A DNA stretch of 59,485 nt, from positions 1-59,485 of the forward strand of contig JAJFTK010000144.1 of assembly GCA_021372945.1 (NCBI GenBank), given 5' to 3'. A model generated the notes under the pieces. That model did not search any database, was not told the DNA's origin, and saw only the letters and a list, made by a program, of their open reading frames with translations. This DNA comes from Planctomycetaceae bacterium. GTDB lineage: Bacteria; Planctomycetota; Phycisphaerae; Sedimentisphaerales; Anaerohalosphaeraceae. The translations under genes and the position numbers were made by a program. Positions 8,221-16,507 of this stretch are shown piece by piece. Within the stretch, counting starts at the first letter, position 1, and every line of letters begins with the position of its first letter.

Positions 8221-8705
8221 AAGAAATGCTCCAAATTCGTAAAGCAACGAGCTCCGATAATTCCACGGTGATGGACTTTGTGGCCGCAACCGGTTTTTTC
8301 CGGCCGGTTGAAATTGAAATCGCTAACGAGGTTTTAACCGAGGCCGCCGAAGGCAAGCCCGCCTGCACGTACCAGTCTTACGTCGGCATCCTGGAAAATA
8401 AGCCCGTCGGCTGGATTTGTTTTGGCTGTACCCCCTGCACGCTTGGCACATTCGACGTTTACTGGATCGCCGTAGATCCGGCGTATCAGCGGCATCACAT
8501 CGGTTCCCAGCTTCTGTCCTTTGTCGAAGGCGAGATCCGTAAACAGAAGGGCCGCTTAATCGTTATCGAGACCAGCGGCTCAGAACAATATCTGCCCACC
8601 CGCGGTTTTTACGAACGCAACGGCTATACGCTATCCGCCACGGTCAAGGATTTCTATGCCCCCGGCGATGACCGCTGGATCTTCACCAAGGCCGAGATTT
8701 CCTGA
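8217..8705 (+). CDS. GNAT family N-acetyltransferase
   Basis: The protein has 162 residues, starting with ATG in the stop codon of the preceding ligase gene (ATGA overlap). A single GNAT fold is visible, with VYWIAVDPAYQRHHIGSQLL containing the acetyl-CoA pyrophosphate loop (QRHHIGS) and a C-terminal ..RGFYERNGYTL block. It is the last gene of the kamA cluster; the next gene is convergent. The likely role is acetylation of an amine intermediate or of the end product. It is unrelated by eye to the GNAT half of the fusion protein beyond the shared fold. Confidence 0.85.
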   Translation: MKEMLQIRKATSSDNSTVMDFVAATGFFRPVEIEIANEVLTEAAEGKPACTYQSYVGILENKPVGWICFGCTPCTLGTFDVYWIAVDPAYQRHHIGSQLLSFVEGEIRKQKGRLIVIETSGSEQYLPTRGFYERNGYTLSATVKDFYAPGDDRWIFTKAEIS

Positions 8706-8741
8706 TCCTGTCCGCAAGCGAATTGCCTCCGGCGAGTATTA

Positions 8742-9410
8742 TTACGGCGCTTCGTCGTAACCGTATTTGCCGATCATCCTGACAAAACGGCATCCGGTCA
8801 CGATCTGGATGAGCAGTGCGCCACGGGACTTTTGCCCCACGATCAAATCCTGCATCCATTCCCCGCCGACAGGCGCAACGATCCATCCCCCTTCTTTAAG
8901 CTGGTCCGTCAAAGGCTTCGGAATCTCCTGCACGGCGGCTGTCAGGATGATCCGGTCAAATGTTCTTTGCTGCGGCCAGCCGCCGCTGCCGTCTCCGATG
9001 TAAAATTCAATATTACTGAACCCAAGCCGGCCCAGGATCGCCTGGGCCATTTCGCTCAATTCCGGAATCCGCTCAACCGTATACACTTTGCCGGCCAGCT
9101 TGGCCAGGATCGCCGCCTGGTATCCGCACCCCGTCCCGATCTCCAGGACTTCCTCCGTCCCCGTCAGGTGCAGGGCCTGCGTCATGAGCGCCACGATATA
9201 GGGCTGGCTGATGGTCTGGCCCATTCCGATGGGAAGCGGGTTGTCGTCATAGGCGTTGGCCGCATAGCGCTGCGGCACAAAGGCCTCGCGCGGAACTTCT
9301 TCCATGGCATTCAAGACGCGCATATCGCGGATGTCCCTGCCGCGAAGATGCTGCTGCATCATCATCTGTCTTGCGATAAAAAAGCGGTCCTTTTCGTCGT
9401 AAGTAACCAT
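8742..9410 (-). CDS. pcm: protein-L-isoaspartate O-methyltransferase
   Basis: The protein has 222 residues. PCMT landmarks are MRVLNAMEEVPREAFVP, then PLPIGMGQTISQPYIVALM, and the SAM-binding EVLEIGTGCGYQAAIL at about 88-103, followed by VYTVERIPEL. It repairs isoaspartyl residues in damaged proteins using S-adenosylmethionine and acts in the cytosol. Length is normal for the family. It is convergent with the kamA cluster across a 36-base gap with no obvious terminator. Two palindromes separate it from prfA upstream. Confidence 0.93.
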   Translation of the reverse strand: MVTYDEKDRFFIARQMMMQQHLRGRDIRDMRVLNAMEEVPREAFVPQRYAANAYDDNPLPIGMGQTISQPYIVALMTQALHLTGTEEVLEIGTGCGYQAAILAKLAGKVYTVERIPELSEMAQAILGRLGFSNIEFYIGDGSGGWPQQRTFDRIILTAAVQEIPKPLTDQLKEGGWIVAPVGGEWMQDLIVGQKSRGALLIQIVTGCRFVRMIGKYGYDEAP

Positions 9411-9485
9411 ACCCGAATTTTACCGTCCGGCGGTCAAAATCGGAAATAAAATTACAAAAGAGGAAAATGGGGGTTTGCTCATTTT

Positions 9486-9532
9486 CCACGCCTTCACAGG
9501 CGTGGCTATAACCTGCCGCCTGCTGCGCAGGC
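9486..9532. repeat. pair of REP-like palindromes
   Basis: CCACGCCTtcacAGGCGTGG (9486-9505) is followed by GCCTGCtgcGCAGGC (9518-9532) in the gap between pcm and prfA. Neither is followed by a T-run on either strand. They resemble the other short GC-rich palindromes scattered between genes here. Confidence 0.55.
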
Positions 9533-9561
9533 TCTGAAATAAAACTGAACTCGCAGCAGCC

Positions 9562-10650
9562 TTACAGGTTTTGCAGTCGCTGCTGTTTGTCATGGTCCTG
9601 CAGGGCGGCAATCAGTTCGTCCATTTCGCCCATGATGACGCGATCCAGGCTGTAGAGCGACAGGTTGATGCGGTGGTCGGTGAGGCGGTTCTGGGGGAAG
9701 TTGTAGGTGCGGATGCGCTGGGAACGGTCGCCGGAGCCGATCATGGTCTTGCGGGCGCTGGAGCGCTCTGCATCGGCTTTTGACTTATAGTATCCGTACA
9801 GGCGGGTACGCAAAATGCGGTAGGCCTTTGCCCGGTTCTTATGCTGGCTGCGTTCGTCGCGCATACTGACGACGATGCCGGTGGGCACATGTTCCAGGCG
9901 GATGGCACTGGCGACCTTGTTGACGTTCTGGCCGCCGGGACCGCCGGCACAGGAGACGTTTTCGATGACGTCGTCCGGGTTGATCTCGACATCGACTTCC
10001 TCGGCCTCCGGCAAGACGGCTACGGTTGCCGCGGACGTATGCACGCGGCCCTGCGACTCGGTCTCCGGCACGCGCTGGACGCGATGGCCGCCGCCTTCAT
10101 AGCCGAGCTGCGCCCACACGCCGGGCCCTTTAATGCTCATCGTGACCTCGCGGATGCCGCCCATCTCGGTCGGGGCAAAATCCATCACCTCGATCTTCCA
10201 GCCCTGCTTTTCGCAGTAGCGGGTGTACATCTCATAGAGGTCGCGGGCGAAGAGTGAGGCCTCATCGCCGCCGGTGCCCGGGCGGATCTCCATGATGACC
10301 GAATCGACCGCGGCGTCATCGGCCATGACCAGCGTGTTCTTGATGTCCTCCAGCAGCGTTTGGCACTTGTCCGCCAGAGACTCGGCCTCGGCCGCCGCCA
10401 GCTCGCGCATCTCGGCATCCTGCGAGGCATCCTCCTGAATTGTTTTAGCCTCGTCCAACTGGTTGGAGAACGTCAGGTACTGGCGGTAGCGGCTGACCAG
10501 CGGCATGAGCTTGCCCTGCTCCTTGTTGAGCGGGATCAGCTTGGAGACATCGGAACAGATGGCCGGGTCATTGAGCTGCTGCTCGATTTCCGCACAGCGG
10601 GCGCTAAGCTGCTGAAGCTTGTTTAGAACGGGTGTGTTCGTGTCCGCCAT
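9562..10650 (-). CDS. prfA: peptide chain release factor 1
   Basis: The protein has 362 residues from ATG 10650, preceded by AGGAG; a longer frame to 10788 would only translate an upstream palindromic repeat. The catalytic GGQ lies at residues 239-241 (GGPGGQNVNK). The codon-recognition tripeptide is P-E-T in HRVQRVPETES, the PxT form of RF1 rather than SPF of RF2, so it reads UAA and UAG. The N-terminal coiled region and the C-terminal DHRINLSLYSLD block are typical. The next gene upstream is rpmE; rpmE-prfA adjacency is common in bacteria. No prmC gene follows. Confidence 0.95.
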   Translation of the reverse strand: MADTNTPVLNKLQQLSARCAEIEQQLNDPAICSDVSKLIPLNKEQGKLMPLVSRYRQYLTFSNQLDEAKTIQEDASQDAEMRELAAAEAESLADKCQTLLEDIKNTLVMADDAAVDSVIMEIRPGTGGDEASLFARDLYEMYTRYCEKQGWKIEVMDFAPTEMGGIREVTMSIKGPGVWAQLGYEGGGHRVQRVPETESQGRVHTSAATVAVLPEAEEVDVEINPDDVIENVSCAGGPGGQNVNKVASAIRLEHVPTGIVVSMRDERSQHKNRAKAYRILRTRLYGYYKSKADAERSSARKTMIGSGDRSQRIRTYNFPQNRLTDHRINLSLYSLDRVIMGEMDELIAALQDHDKQQRLQNL

Positions 10651-10714
10651 ATATTCTCCTGCTGTCGCCGGCATCCCCTCGACTGCTCGGGGCGGCTCGC
10701 CGGCACATGACTTC

Positions 10715-10741
10715 AAATGCCGGCTGGAAGCCGGCGGTACC
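10715..10741. repeat. REP-like palindrome upstream of prfA
   Basis: AAATGCCGGCtggaaGCCGGCGGTACC contains a perfect 6-bp palindrome (10719-10735). It belongs to the set of palindromes between genes in this window and lies in the 171-base rpmE-prfA gap. Another GC-rich inverted stretch (about 10671-10704) lies beside it. Confidence 0.5.
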
Positions 10742-10821
10742 AATAAGCAAAAAAAATTACGCTGCCAAGACAGGGCCTGTTCGACCAAGGTTAACAGCGT
10801 AACAATTGTAACAGTATGCAG

Positions 10822-11052
10822 CTACTTATTGGTTTTTTTCTGCTGGAACGAATAGCCTCCGGCGAATTTCTTGTTGAACCGGTCAATACGGCCTGCGGTA
10901 TCGACGAACTTCTGCTTGCCCGTAAAGAATGGGTGACACATCGAGCAGATTTCCGCGTGGATATCTTTGGCCGTGCTGCGGGTTTCAAAGGTGTTGCCGC
11001 AGCCGCAGCGAACCTTAACCACCTGGTATTCCGGATGAATGTCTTTCTTCAT
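10822..11052 (-). CDS. rpmE: 50S ribosomal protein L31, zinc-binding type
   Basis: The protein has 76 residues. It starts [10 protein letters not shown] and carries the four-cysteine zinc set Cys16, Cys18, Cys36 and Cys39 (RCGCGN...[11 protein letters not shown]), marking the C+ form used under zinc sufficiency. AGGAG lies upstream of the start. It is a component of the large ribosomal subunit at the inter-subunit bridge. It is followed by prfA on the same strand. Confidence 0.96.
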   Translation of the reverse strand: MKKDIHPEYQVVKVRCGCGNTFETRSTAKDIHAEICSMCHPFFTGKQKFVDTAGRIDRFNKKFAGGYSFQQKKTNK

Positions 11053-11150
11053 TTTATAGTTCTCCTGCTTTATATCGTTAACGAAAGCGAATCACTATAG
11101 CAGTACGGCCCGGAATTGCAAGGGTTTTCTGCAAAAATTGAACAAGATGG

Positions 11151-11179
11151 TTGACAATGACAGAGAGTTTTTGTAAATT
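11151..11179 (+). promoter_or_regulatory. promoter of the GLUG-repeat secreted protein
   Basis: A perfect TTGACA (11151-11156), a 17-base spacer, then TAAATT (11174-11179) form a sigma70-type promoter about 55 bases before the start codon at 11235. Position and spacing are good, but there is no experimental support. Confidence 0.5.
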
Positions 11180-11234
11180 AACGATATTACAGGGTCAAAA
11201 GGTTGTCATGAAGGAACCAAGAGGAGGTTTTTCG

Positions 11235-12578
11235 ATGAAAAGCGATATATTGACACTTGTTCTCGGCCTATCGGCTGTGGTCTGGGCGGTTAATGGCAAT
11301 ATGGGAAACGGAGATGGGTCAGGGGGAAATCCTTACCTGATTGAAGATTTGGCGGATTTTGACAAATTCGCCGATCCAACCTATGCCGCAACCTATTGGG
11401 CTGCCGGCGTGCATACTAAACTGATGGCTGACATCGACCTATCCGGCAGAATCTACACCACCGCCGTCATCGCACCGGATACGACAGAAGATGCTGTCTT
11501 CCAGGGTGTTAGGTTTTCCGGAAATTTTTATGGTAATTATCGCTGTATTTCCAATCTGAATATCTCTACTGCAACTGGTTATTATATCGGTTTGTTTGGT
11601 TTCACTGACCATAGCTATATAAATCGCGTTAAGCTCAATAATTTTAGTGTAACCGGTTATGACTATGTAGGGGGACTGTGCGGAAAAAATTCGTATGGCT
11701 CAATTCAGTTTTGTAACACTACAGGTACTGTAGATGGAAAGTCTTATGTTGGCGGACTTTGTGGACAAAATTCATTTGGCTCCGGTTTATTTAAAAATGA
11801 TGCCGCCGGTACAGTTACCGGGTATTCTCTTGTTGGCGGCTTATGCGGACATAATTTTGCCACCATAGATTGCTGTCTTGCTAGTGGCACAGTTATAGGA
11901 AATTCTAATGTAGGCGGATTCTGTGGAACAAATGCCGGTCCAGTTAGCGAGTCTTGTGCCACCGGCACAGTGAGTGGACGCGGAACAACGCCAAATTTCG
12001 TCGGCGGCTTCTGCGGACAAAATAACGATACCATTAATTTCTGTTACTCCACGGGTGCGGTAATTAATGGCGGGATACATTTAAATGCTGCCGGAGGCTT
12101 CTGTGGGGCGAATGCAAGTGATATTTATCAGTGTTACTCCACTGGTGCAGTGGCTGGAGATGATTTTATTGGCGGTCTATGCGGAGCCTCTGTTTCGGGT
12201 TCTATAACAAACAGTTTTTGGGACATACAAACCTCTGGCCTGACGATTAGTAGCGGAGGGACAGGAAAGATGACAGCACAGATGCAGACGGTATCAACCT
12301 TTACAGAGGCGGGATGGAATTTTTTTCACAACTATCCGCATTGGAAGATGCTGCGGGAGGGAGAGGATTATCCGCGGCTAGCGTGGCAGGTCGTTTTTGA
12401 GGGTGATGTGGCCGGGTTGTATGGAGTAGATATGATGGATGCGGCGTATTTGGCCAGGTATTGGGGGCTGGACGATTGTGGCAGCGTAGACGATTGCGGG
12501 CGAGCGGATATTGATGGGGATGGCTTGGTCGGGTTACGTGACTTGGTGATACTAGCGGGTCGGTGGCTGGATAGATGA
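11235..12578 (+). CDS. secreted GLUG-repeat protein with dockerin-like EF-hand tail
   Basis: The protein has 447 residues from ATG 11235, chosen because AGAGGAGG precedes it and a signal peptide follows directly (MKSDILTLVLGLSAVVWAV). The middle consists of about eight repeats of the GLUG type (VGGLCGQN..., then STGTV.G), which build a beta-helix-like surface. The last about 60 residues hold two EF-hand-like calcium loops (DVAGLYGVDMMDAAYLARYW and DIDGDGLVGLRDLVILAGRW), as in type I dockerins. Such C-termini are common on exported planctomycete proteins and may anchor or sort them. A role in adhesion or polymer binding is likely; no catalytic domain is visible. The tail's cohesin-binding ability is unproven. 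Confidence 0.8.
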   Translation: MKSDILTLVLGLSAVVWAVNGNMGNGDGSGGNPYLIEDLADFDKFADPTYAATYWAAGVHTKLMADIDLSGRIYTTAVIAPDTTEDAVFQGVRFSGNFYGNYRCISNLNISTATGYYIGLFGFTDHSYINRVKLNNFSVTGYDYVGGLCGKNSYGSIQFCNTTGTVDGKSYVGGLCGQNSFGSGLFKNDAAGTVTGYSLVGGLCGHNFATIDCCLASGTVIGNSNVGGFCGTNAGPVSESCATGTVSGRGTTPNFVGGFCGQNNDTINFCYSTGAVINGGIHLNAAGGFCGANASDIYQCYSTGAVAGDDFIGGLCGASVSGSITNSFWDIQTSGLTISSGGTGKMTAQMQTVSTFTEAGWNFFHNYPHWKMLREGEDYPRLAWQVVFEGDVAGLYGVDMMDAAYLARYWGLDDCGSVDDCGRADIDGDGLVGLRDLVILAGRWLDR

Positions 12579-12667
12579 AATTGGAACGTTGCCCATCCGT
12601 CTCAAACTAAACGGGCGAGGAACATACGGCAAGCCTGTCCGAGTCTCGGAAGGAAACAGCCGTGCCA

Positions 12668-13663
12668 CTATGCAAAGTGGAGTTCAATAATCTCCTTATC
12701 TGAGAGGATGTGTTCGCGAGGGACGTTTTGGCCATCGTGAACGCCCGGAGCGTGCCAGGAACGGGCCGATTTGAGCTTGTCAGCCAGTTCACGATGAATC
12801 AGGACGGCTAAATCATGCACAGTAGAGCCCTTTTTGAGAGTAAATGGGTCTCTCATGTCCGGCTCTTTACCAGGTCTTTTGGCGTAAATGCGAACGATAT
12901 GCAGCAAGTCATAGATGGTTTTCATTAAAGTGTCCAAACCTTGTCGGGTTTCAGATGAAATCTCGATATAGTCGAGCGGCTGGTCAGCGAGTTCCTTAAG
13001 CGTGTCCAGTGTGCCTGCCGGCGCAAGGTCAGACTTTGTGGCGACGACAAATGTCTTATGGGCCATATGTTGGGCAGCAGGGTCGTGTTCCTCGCCGGGC
13101 TTAAGCATCAGGCGATGCGAATCAAGATATTTTGTGCAGACATCCATTTGCTCAAGGACGTCGCCGGAAAGGTCAATGACAACGGCCAGCAGGTCCGCGC
13201 CGCGGCAGGTATTGACAAGGCCGGAAGGGGCAAAGTCGGCCGTGATCGGCGGAGTATCGACAAGTTGGATCGGAACATCTTCGTATAAGGCCATGCCGGG
13301 AATGGGTTTATCGGTGGCATAGGGATATTCCGCAACGACGACGGGGGCCTTTGTTAAGGCGGCGAGGATACTGCTCTTGCCGCTGTTGGGCATGCCGATG
13401 AGCACGACCTGGCCCGCCCCGCCGCGAGGAACATGGAAGATATCCACATGGCTGGGCGCTCCTTTTTTACTCCCACCGGATTCCATAGCGGCCTTAAGCT
13501 TGCTCATCTTGCGCTTGATGTCGGCCTGCATGTGCTCAGAGGCTTTGTGCTTGGGGATCTCGCGCAGCATTTCTTCCAGCGCATCGAGCCGTTCCTCATC
13601 GGTCGTAGCGGCTTTGTAGCGATCTTCCGCTTTCTTATACTGGGGCGTCAGATTGGCTGCCAT
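12668..13663 (-). CDS. DRG/Obg-like GTPase with TGS domain
   Basis: The protein has 331 residues from ATG 13663. G1 is GMPNSGKSSIL, G3 is DTPP, G4 is TKSD, and a C-terminal TGS domain includes LKKGSTVHDLAVLIHREL and ends DKEIIELHFA. It resembles DRG-type GTPases lacking the Obg glycine-rich fold and probably acts on ribosomes. A longer frame to 13783 exists, but its first 40 codons (ATEVTEVHRE...) merely translate the CACAGAGG foldback, so they are excluded. It is the last gene of the leu operon. Its specific function is unknown. Confidence 0.8.
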   Translation of the reverse strand: MAANLTPQYKKAEDRYKAATTDEERLDALEEMLREIPKHKASEHMQADIKRKMSKLKAAMESGGSKKGAPSHVDIFHVPRGGAGQVVLIGMPNSGKSSILAALTKAPVVVAEYPYATDKPIPGMALYEDVPIQLVDTPPITADFAPSGLVNTCRGADLLAVVIDLSGDVLEQMDVCTKYLDSHRLMLKPGEEHDPAAQHMAHKTFVVATKSDLAPAGTLDTLKELADQPLDYIEISSETRQGLDTLMKTIYDLLHIVRIYAKRPGKEPDMRDPFTLKKGSTVHDLAVLIHRELADKLKSARSWHAPGVHDGQNVPREHILSDKEIIELHFA

Positions 13664-13681
13664 ACATAGCCTGCGAAATAT

Positions 13682-13755
13682 TTGCCACAGAGGACACAGA
13701 GAACTCAGAGGTAAATTATAAGATTCTCTGTGTACCTCTGTGACCTCTGTGGCTA
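13682..13755. repeat. CACAGAGG-type foldback between leuB and the GTPase gene
   Basis: CCACAGAGGACACAGAG at 13682-13698 pairs with CTCTGTGACCTCTGTGG at 13735-13751 with one mismatch, with further partial pairing inside. The unit is a short tandem motif (CACAGAG plus 2-3 bases) facing its inverse across an AT-rich centre. No gene is enclosed. Similar foldbacks with different unit sequences occupy the other junctions of this operon. Confidence 0.7.
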
Positions 13756-13760
13756 AATTT

Positions 13761-14846
13761 TTACTTTGCGACCAACTCAGCAACCATGTCGCCGACCTGG
13801 GTCGTGGAATAACCCATCTTGCCGGCGGCCAGCGATTTCATCTTGTTGGCCGTAACGAAGCGGACGGCTTCGTCGATCTTTTTGGCGGCCTCTTCCTCGC
13901 CGAGCGTTTCGAGCATCATCTGCATAGCACAGATAGCGGCCAGCGGGTTGATGACGTTCTTGCCCGTGTACTTCGGGGCCGAACCGCCGATGGGCTCGAA
14001 CATGCTGACGCCTTCGGGGTTGATGTTACCGCCGGCGGCGATGCCCATTCCGCCCTGCGTGATCGCGCCAAGGTCGGTGATGATGTCGCCGAAGAGGTTG
14101 CCGGTCACGAGCACATCGAACCACTCGGGGCTCTTGACCATCCACATGCACGTAGCGTCGACGTGGTAGTAGTCCCGGCGAATATCGGGGTAGGACTTCT
14201 GGCCCATTTCGTGGAACGCGCGTTCCCATAGATCATACAGGAACGTCAGGACGTTGGTCTTGCCGACCAGCCCCAGCGTATTCTCGGGGCCCACGCCGCG
14301 GGCCTTCTTGCCGTACTTGCGGGCGTATTCGAACGCGTACTTGAGGCAGCGATCCACCTGGAAGCGCGAGTATACGGCCAATTGAGAAGCGACCTCTTGC
14401 GGAGTATCTTTCATCATTGTGCCGCCGGAACCGGTATAGATGTCGCCGGAGTTTTCGCGAACGACGCAGTAATCGATTTCCTTGGGGCCCTTGCCCTTCA
14501 GCGGGCACTCGACGCCGGGGAAAAGTCGCACGGGCCGCAGGTTGATGTACTGGTCCATTTCGAAGCGCATCCGCAGCAGCAGGCCTTTTTCGAGAATGCC
14601 GGGCTTGACATCGGGATGGCCGATCGCGCCAAGCAGAATAGCGTCCTGCTTCTTGAGTTCGGCGATCGCGCCGTCGGGCAGGATCTCGCCGGTGCGCTTA
14701 TAGCGCTCGCCGCCGAAGTCGTAATCGGTCTTGTTGATCTTAAAGCCGAACTTCGCCGAGACCGCGTCCATGACCTTGATCGCCTCAGCCGTCACTTCCG
14801 GCCCAGTACCGTCGCCGCCGATGATACCAATGTTGTACGTTTTCAT
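13761..14846 (-). CDS. leuB: 3-isopropylmalate dehydrogenase
   Basis: The protein has 361 residues. It is a metal-dependent decarboxylating dehydrogenase using NAD to convert 3-isopropylmalate to 2-oxoisocaproate in leucine synthesis. Landmarks are the N-terminal GIIGGDGTGPEV, RENSGDIYTG in the substrate loop, HVDATCMWMV, the metal-binding NLFGDIITDLGA, and GSAPKYTGKN. Tartrate and isocitrate dehydrogenases share the fold, but the leuA, leuC and leuD neighbours settle the role. It lies downstream of the methyltransferase gene and upstream of the TGS GTPase. Confidence 0.92.
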   Translation of the reverse strand: MKTYNIGIIGGDGTGPEVTAEAIKVMDAVSAKFGFKINKTDYDFGGERYKRTGEILPDGAIAELKKQDAILLGAIGHPDVKPGILEKGLLLRMRFEMDQYINLRPVRLFPGVECPLKGKGPKEIDYCVVRENSGDIYTGSGGTMMKDTPQEVASQLAVYSRFQVDRCLKYAFEYARKYGKKARGVGPENTLGLVGKTNVLTFLYDLWERAFHEMGQKSYPDIRRDYYHVDATCMWMVKSPEWFDVLVTGNLFGDIITDLGAITQGGMGIAAGGNINPEGVSMFEPIGGSAPKYTGKNVINPLAAICAMQMMLETLGEEEAAKKIDEAVRFVTANKMKSLAAGKMGYSTTQVGDMVAELVAK

Positions 14847-14878
14847 TTCTTCTCTTATCCTTTCATAAAATTTTCGTC

Positions 14879-14953
14879 CACAGATTACACCGATTTCACA
14901 GATTAAATATAAAAACCTTTAAAGAATCTGTGTTGTCTGTGAAATCTGCGGTT
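14879..14953. repeat. CACAGATT-type foldback between the methyltransferase gene and leuB
   Basis: The left arm (about 14879-14905) contains CACAGATT, CACCGATTT and CACAGATT units. The right arm (about 14928-14953) contains AATCTGTG, TCTGTGAAATCTGCGG. They pair imperfectly around a 20-base AT-rich loop. It is the same design as the other leu-operon foldbacks, without an enclosed gene. Confidence 0.65.
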
Positions 14954-15883
14954 TCACATCGGTTTTGTGTTTCGTTCCCAAAAGACGCCGTCGCTGTAGC
15001 CTTGGATCGTCTTATCCGCGTCGGCCATCTGCAGGCGTTTTTCGGCCATGCAGCAATAGGTCCTGTCCTGCTCGATGCCGATAAACTCGCGGCCGAGCTT
15101 TTTGGCGACGACCGAAGTCGTGCCGGAGCCGCAGAACGGGTCAAGCACCACATCGCCTTCGTTTGTGCTTGCCAGGATAATCTTGGCCAGCAGCTTTTCC
15201 GGTTTTTGTGTCGGGTGGTCGGTGTTTTCGGGCATCGACCAGAACGGCACGGTGATATCCGTCCACAGGTTTGACGGCGCCGTAAGTCGAAAACCGCCCG
15301 ATACGTTCCGTAGCCAATCCTTGGGCTTTCCATCTTCAGTTGTATAAGGAGCGATCACCTTACGCGTCAGTTTTACCGCATCGACGTTGAACGTATAGTC
15401 GTCCGACATCGTGCAGAACCAAATATCCTCGGAGCAATTCTTCCAGTTGGCCTTTGCGCCGCGGCCCTTCTCACGTTCCCATGTAATCCGTGAGCGGATA
15501 GTAAAGTACTTTTCCGCGACCGACTGCACCGCCCCGCAGGCGTTCCAGTCCGAACAGATATAAACGCTCGCGGTCGGCTTCAGCAGTCCCAGCAAGGGCT
15601 TCAGCCAGCCTTCGAGCATCGCCGCATATTGCTCCTGCGAGCCTTTCTTGAACTTATGGCCGTTAAAAGCCTTGTTCAAATTGTAGGGCGGATCGAGAAA
15701 CAGCAGATCCGCACAGTGCTTCGGCAGAAACCCGCACGCCGTCCGCATGTCCTGGCAAATCGTTCTATTCAAAACCGCATCCAGCGAAACCGGCTTATCC
15801 AAAGTCAATAGCCGCTTTGCGAACATCTTTGTCTCGTGTTCAGTCAGCTCGATCGTTCGGTTTCTCGGCGCCCGCATTTTCAT
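14954..15883 (-). CDS. DNA methyltransferase, beta-class, adenine-type (orphan)
   Basis: The protein has about 309 residues from ATG 15883 (ATG 15877 and TTG 15895 are alternatives; none has a strong ribosome binding site). The catalytic motif DPPYNL lies in the N-terminal third and the SAM-binding DPFCGSGTTS near the C-terminus, the motif order of beta-class methyltransferases. DPPY suggests N6-adenine (possibly N4-cytosine) methylation. A target-recognition region lies between, including NWKNCSEDIWF. No restriction endonuclease is adjacent, so it appears solitary. Its location inside the leucine operon, bounded by two foldback repeats, suggests insertion. Confidence 0.85.
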   Translation of the reverse strand: MKMRAPRNRTIELTEHETKMFAKRLLTLDKPVSLDAVLNRTICQDMRTACGFLPKHCADLLFLDPPYNLNKAFNGHKFKKGSQEQYAAMLEGWLKPLLGLLKPTASVYICSDWNACGAVQSVAEKYFTIRSRITWEREKGRGAKANWKNCSEDIWFCTMSDDYTFNVDAVKLTRKVIAPYTTEDGKPKDWLRNVSGGFRLTAPSNLWTDITVPFWSMPENTDHPTQKPEKLLAKIILASTNEGDVVLDPFCGSGTTSVVAKKLGREFIGIEQDRTYCCMAEKRLQMADADKTIQGYSDGVFWERNTKPM

Positions 15884-15902
15884 ATCAAACAGCAAAATGC
15901 AA

Positions 15903-15980
15903 ACAGCAAAATGATACGGTAAAAATCAAAATGATCCAAGCCCGTGCTTTTTGCATTTTGATTTGTCATTTTACCTTTTT
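15903..15980. repeat. CAAAATG-type foldback between leuD and the methyltransferase gene
   Basis: GGTAAAAATCAAAATG on one arm (about 15918-15933) faces CATTTTGATTTGTCATTTTACC on the other (about 15954-15976) across a short spacer. AT-rich units of CAAAATG type extend to both sides. No gene is enclosed. The right end of the foldback runs up to the leuD stop codon. Confidence 0.6.
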
Positions 15981-16461
15981 ATTTTTTGTTTTTAATGTGA
16001 TTTAGGAGGCCGCCATCATGGATGATCTCCAATGCAAAATCCGGCAGGGCCTTGAACTTTATCTTCTTTTTCTGCGTCTTGTTGTCGATGACGCCGGCTT
16101 CGTAATCGATCTCGAGTTCGTCGCCGTCATTGATCTTGTCCAGCGCCCCTTCCAGTTCGATCGGGTAGAAGCCGCAGTCGATGCAGTTGCGATAGAAGAT
16201 GCGGGCGAACGAATGCGCGATGACCGCGCCGACCTTGGCGCCCTGGATCGACCAGACCGCGTGCTCGCGCGACGATCCGCAGCCGAAATCATCGCCGCAG
16301 ACGATGACGTCGCCCGGCTTGCATTTCTTCACGAAATTGGTATCCAGGTCTTCCATGCAATGCCTGGCCAATTCGGCGGTATCATCGGTATTGAGGTACC
16401 GTGCCGGAATGATCTCATCCGTATTTACATGGTCCCGTTTATAAACATGTGCTCTTGCCAT
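15979..16461 (-). CDS. leuD: 3-isopropylmalate dehydratase small subunit
   Basis: The protein has 160 residues, the short form that pairs with the archaeal-type LeuC found next door. The swivel-domain signature GCGSSREHAVWSIQ is present, with NTDEIIPARYL near the N-terminus. With LeuC it isomerises 2-isopropylmalate to 3-isopropylmalate. GAGGAT precedes the start. It is separated from leuC by a GxxExxY unit inserted at 16476-16945. Confidence 0.94.
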   Translation of the reverse strand: MARAHVYKRDHVNTDEIIPARYLNTDDTAELARHCMEDLDTNFVKKCKPGDVIVCGDDFGCGSSREHAVWSIQGAKVGAVIAHSFARIFYRNCIDCGFYPIELEGALDKINDGDELEIDYEAGVIDNKTQKKKIKFKALPDFALEIIHDGGLLNHIKNKK

Positions 16462-16475
16462 TTTTATCCTCGATT

Positions 16476-16507
16476 TTTAAACGCTGATTCCACTGATTTC
16501 ACTGATT
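16476..16507. repeat. left inverted arm flanking the leuC-leuD GxxExxY ORF
   Basis: TTTAAACGCTGATTCC then ACTGATTTCACTGATT, built from CNCTGATT units. It matches the complement of 16914-16945 at 28 of 32 positions. The last codons of the enclosed ORF run into this arm (the stop codon region begins at 16499). Confidence 0.8.

Noticed and set aside
9486..9532. Intrinsic terminators at the pcm-prfA palindromes
   Set aside because: The arms are good, but no T-run follows on either strand.
10651..10788. N-terminal extension of prfA
   Set aside because: It translates the GCCGGC palindromes; ATG 10650 has AGGAG and family-like sequence follows.
13664..13783. N-terminal extension of the TGS GTPase
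   Set aside because: The 40 codons are a translation of the CACAGAGG foldback and have no homology to GTPases.
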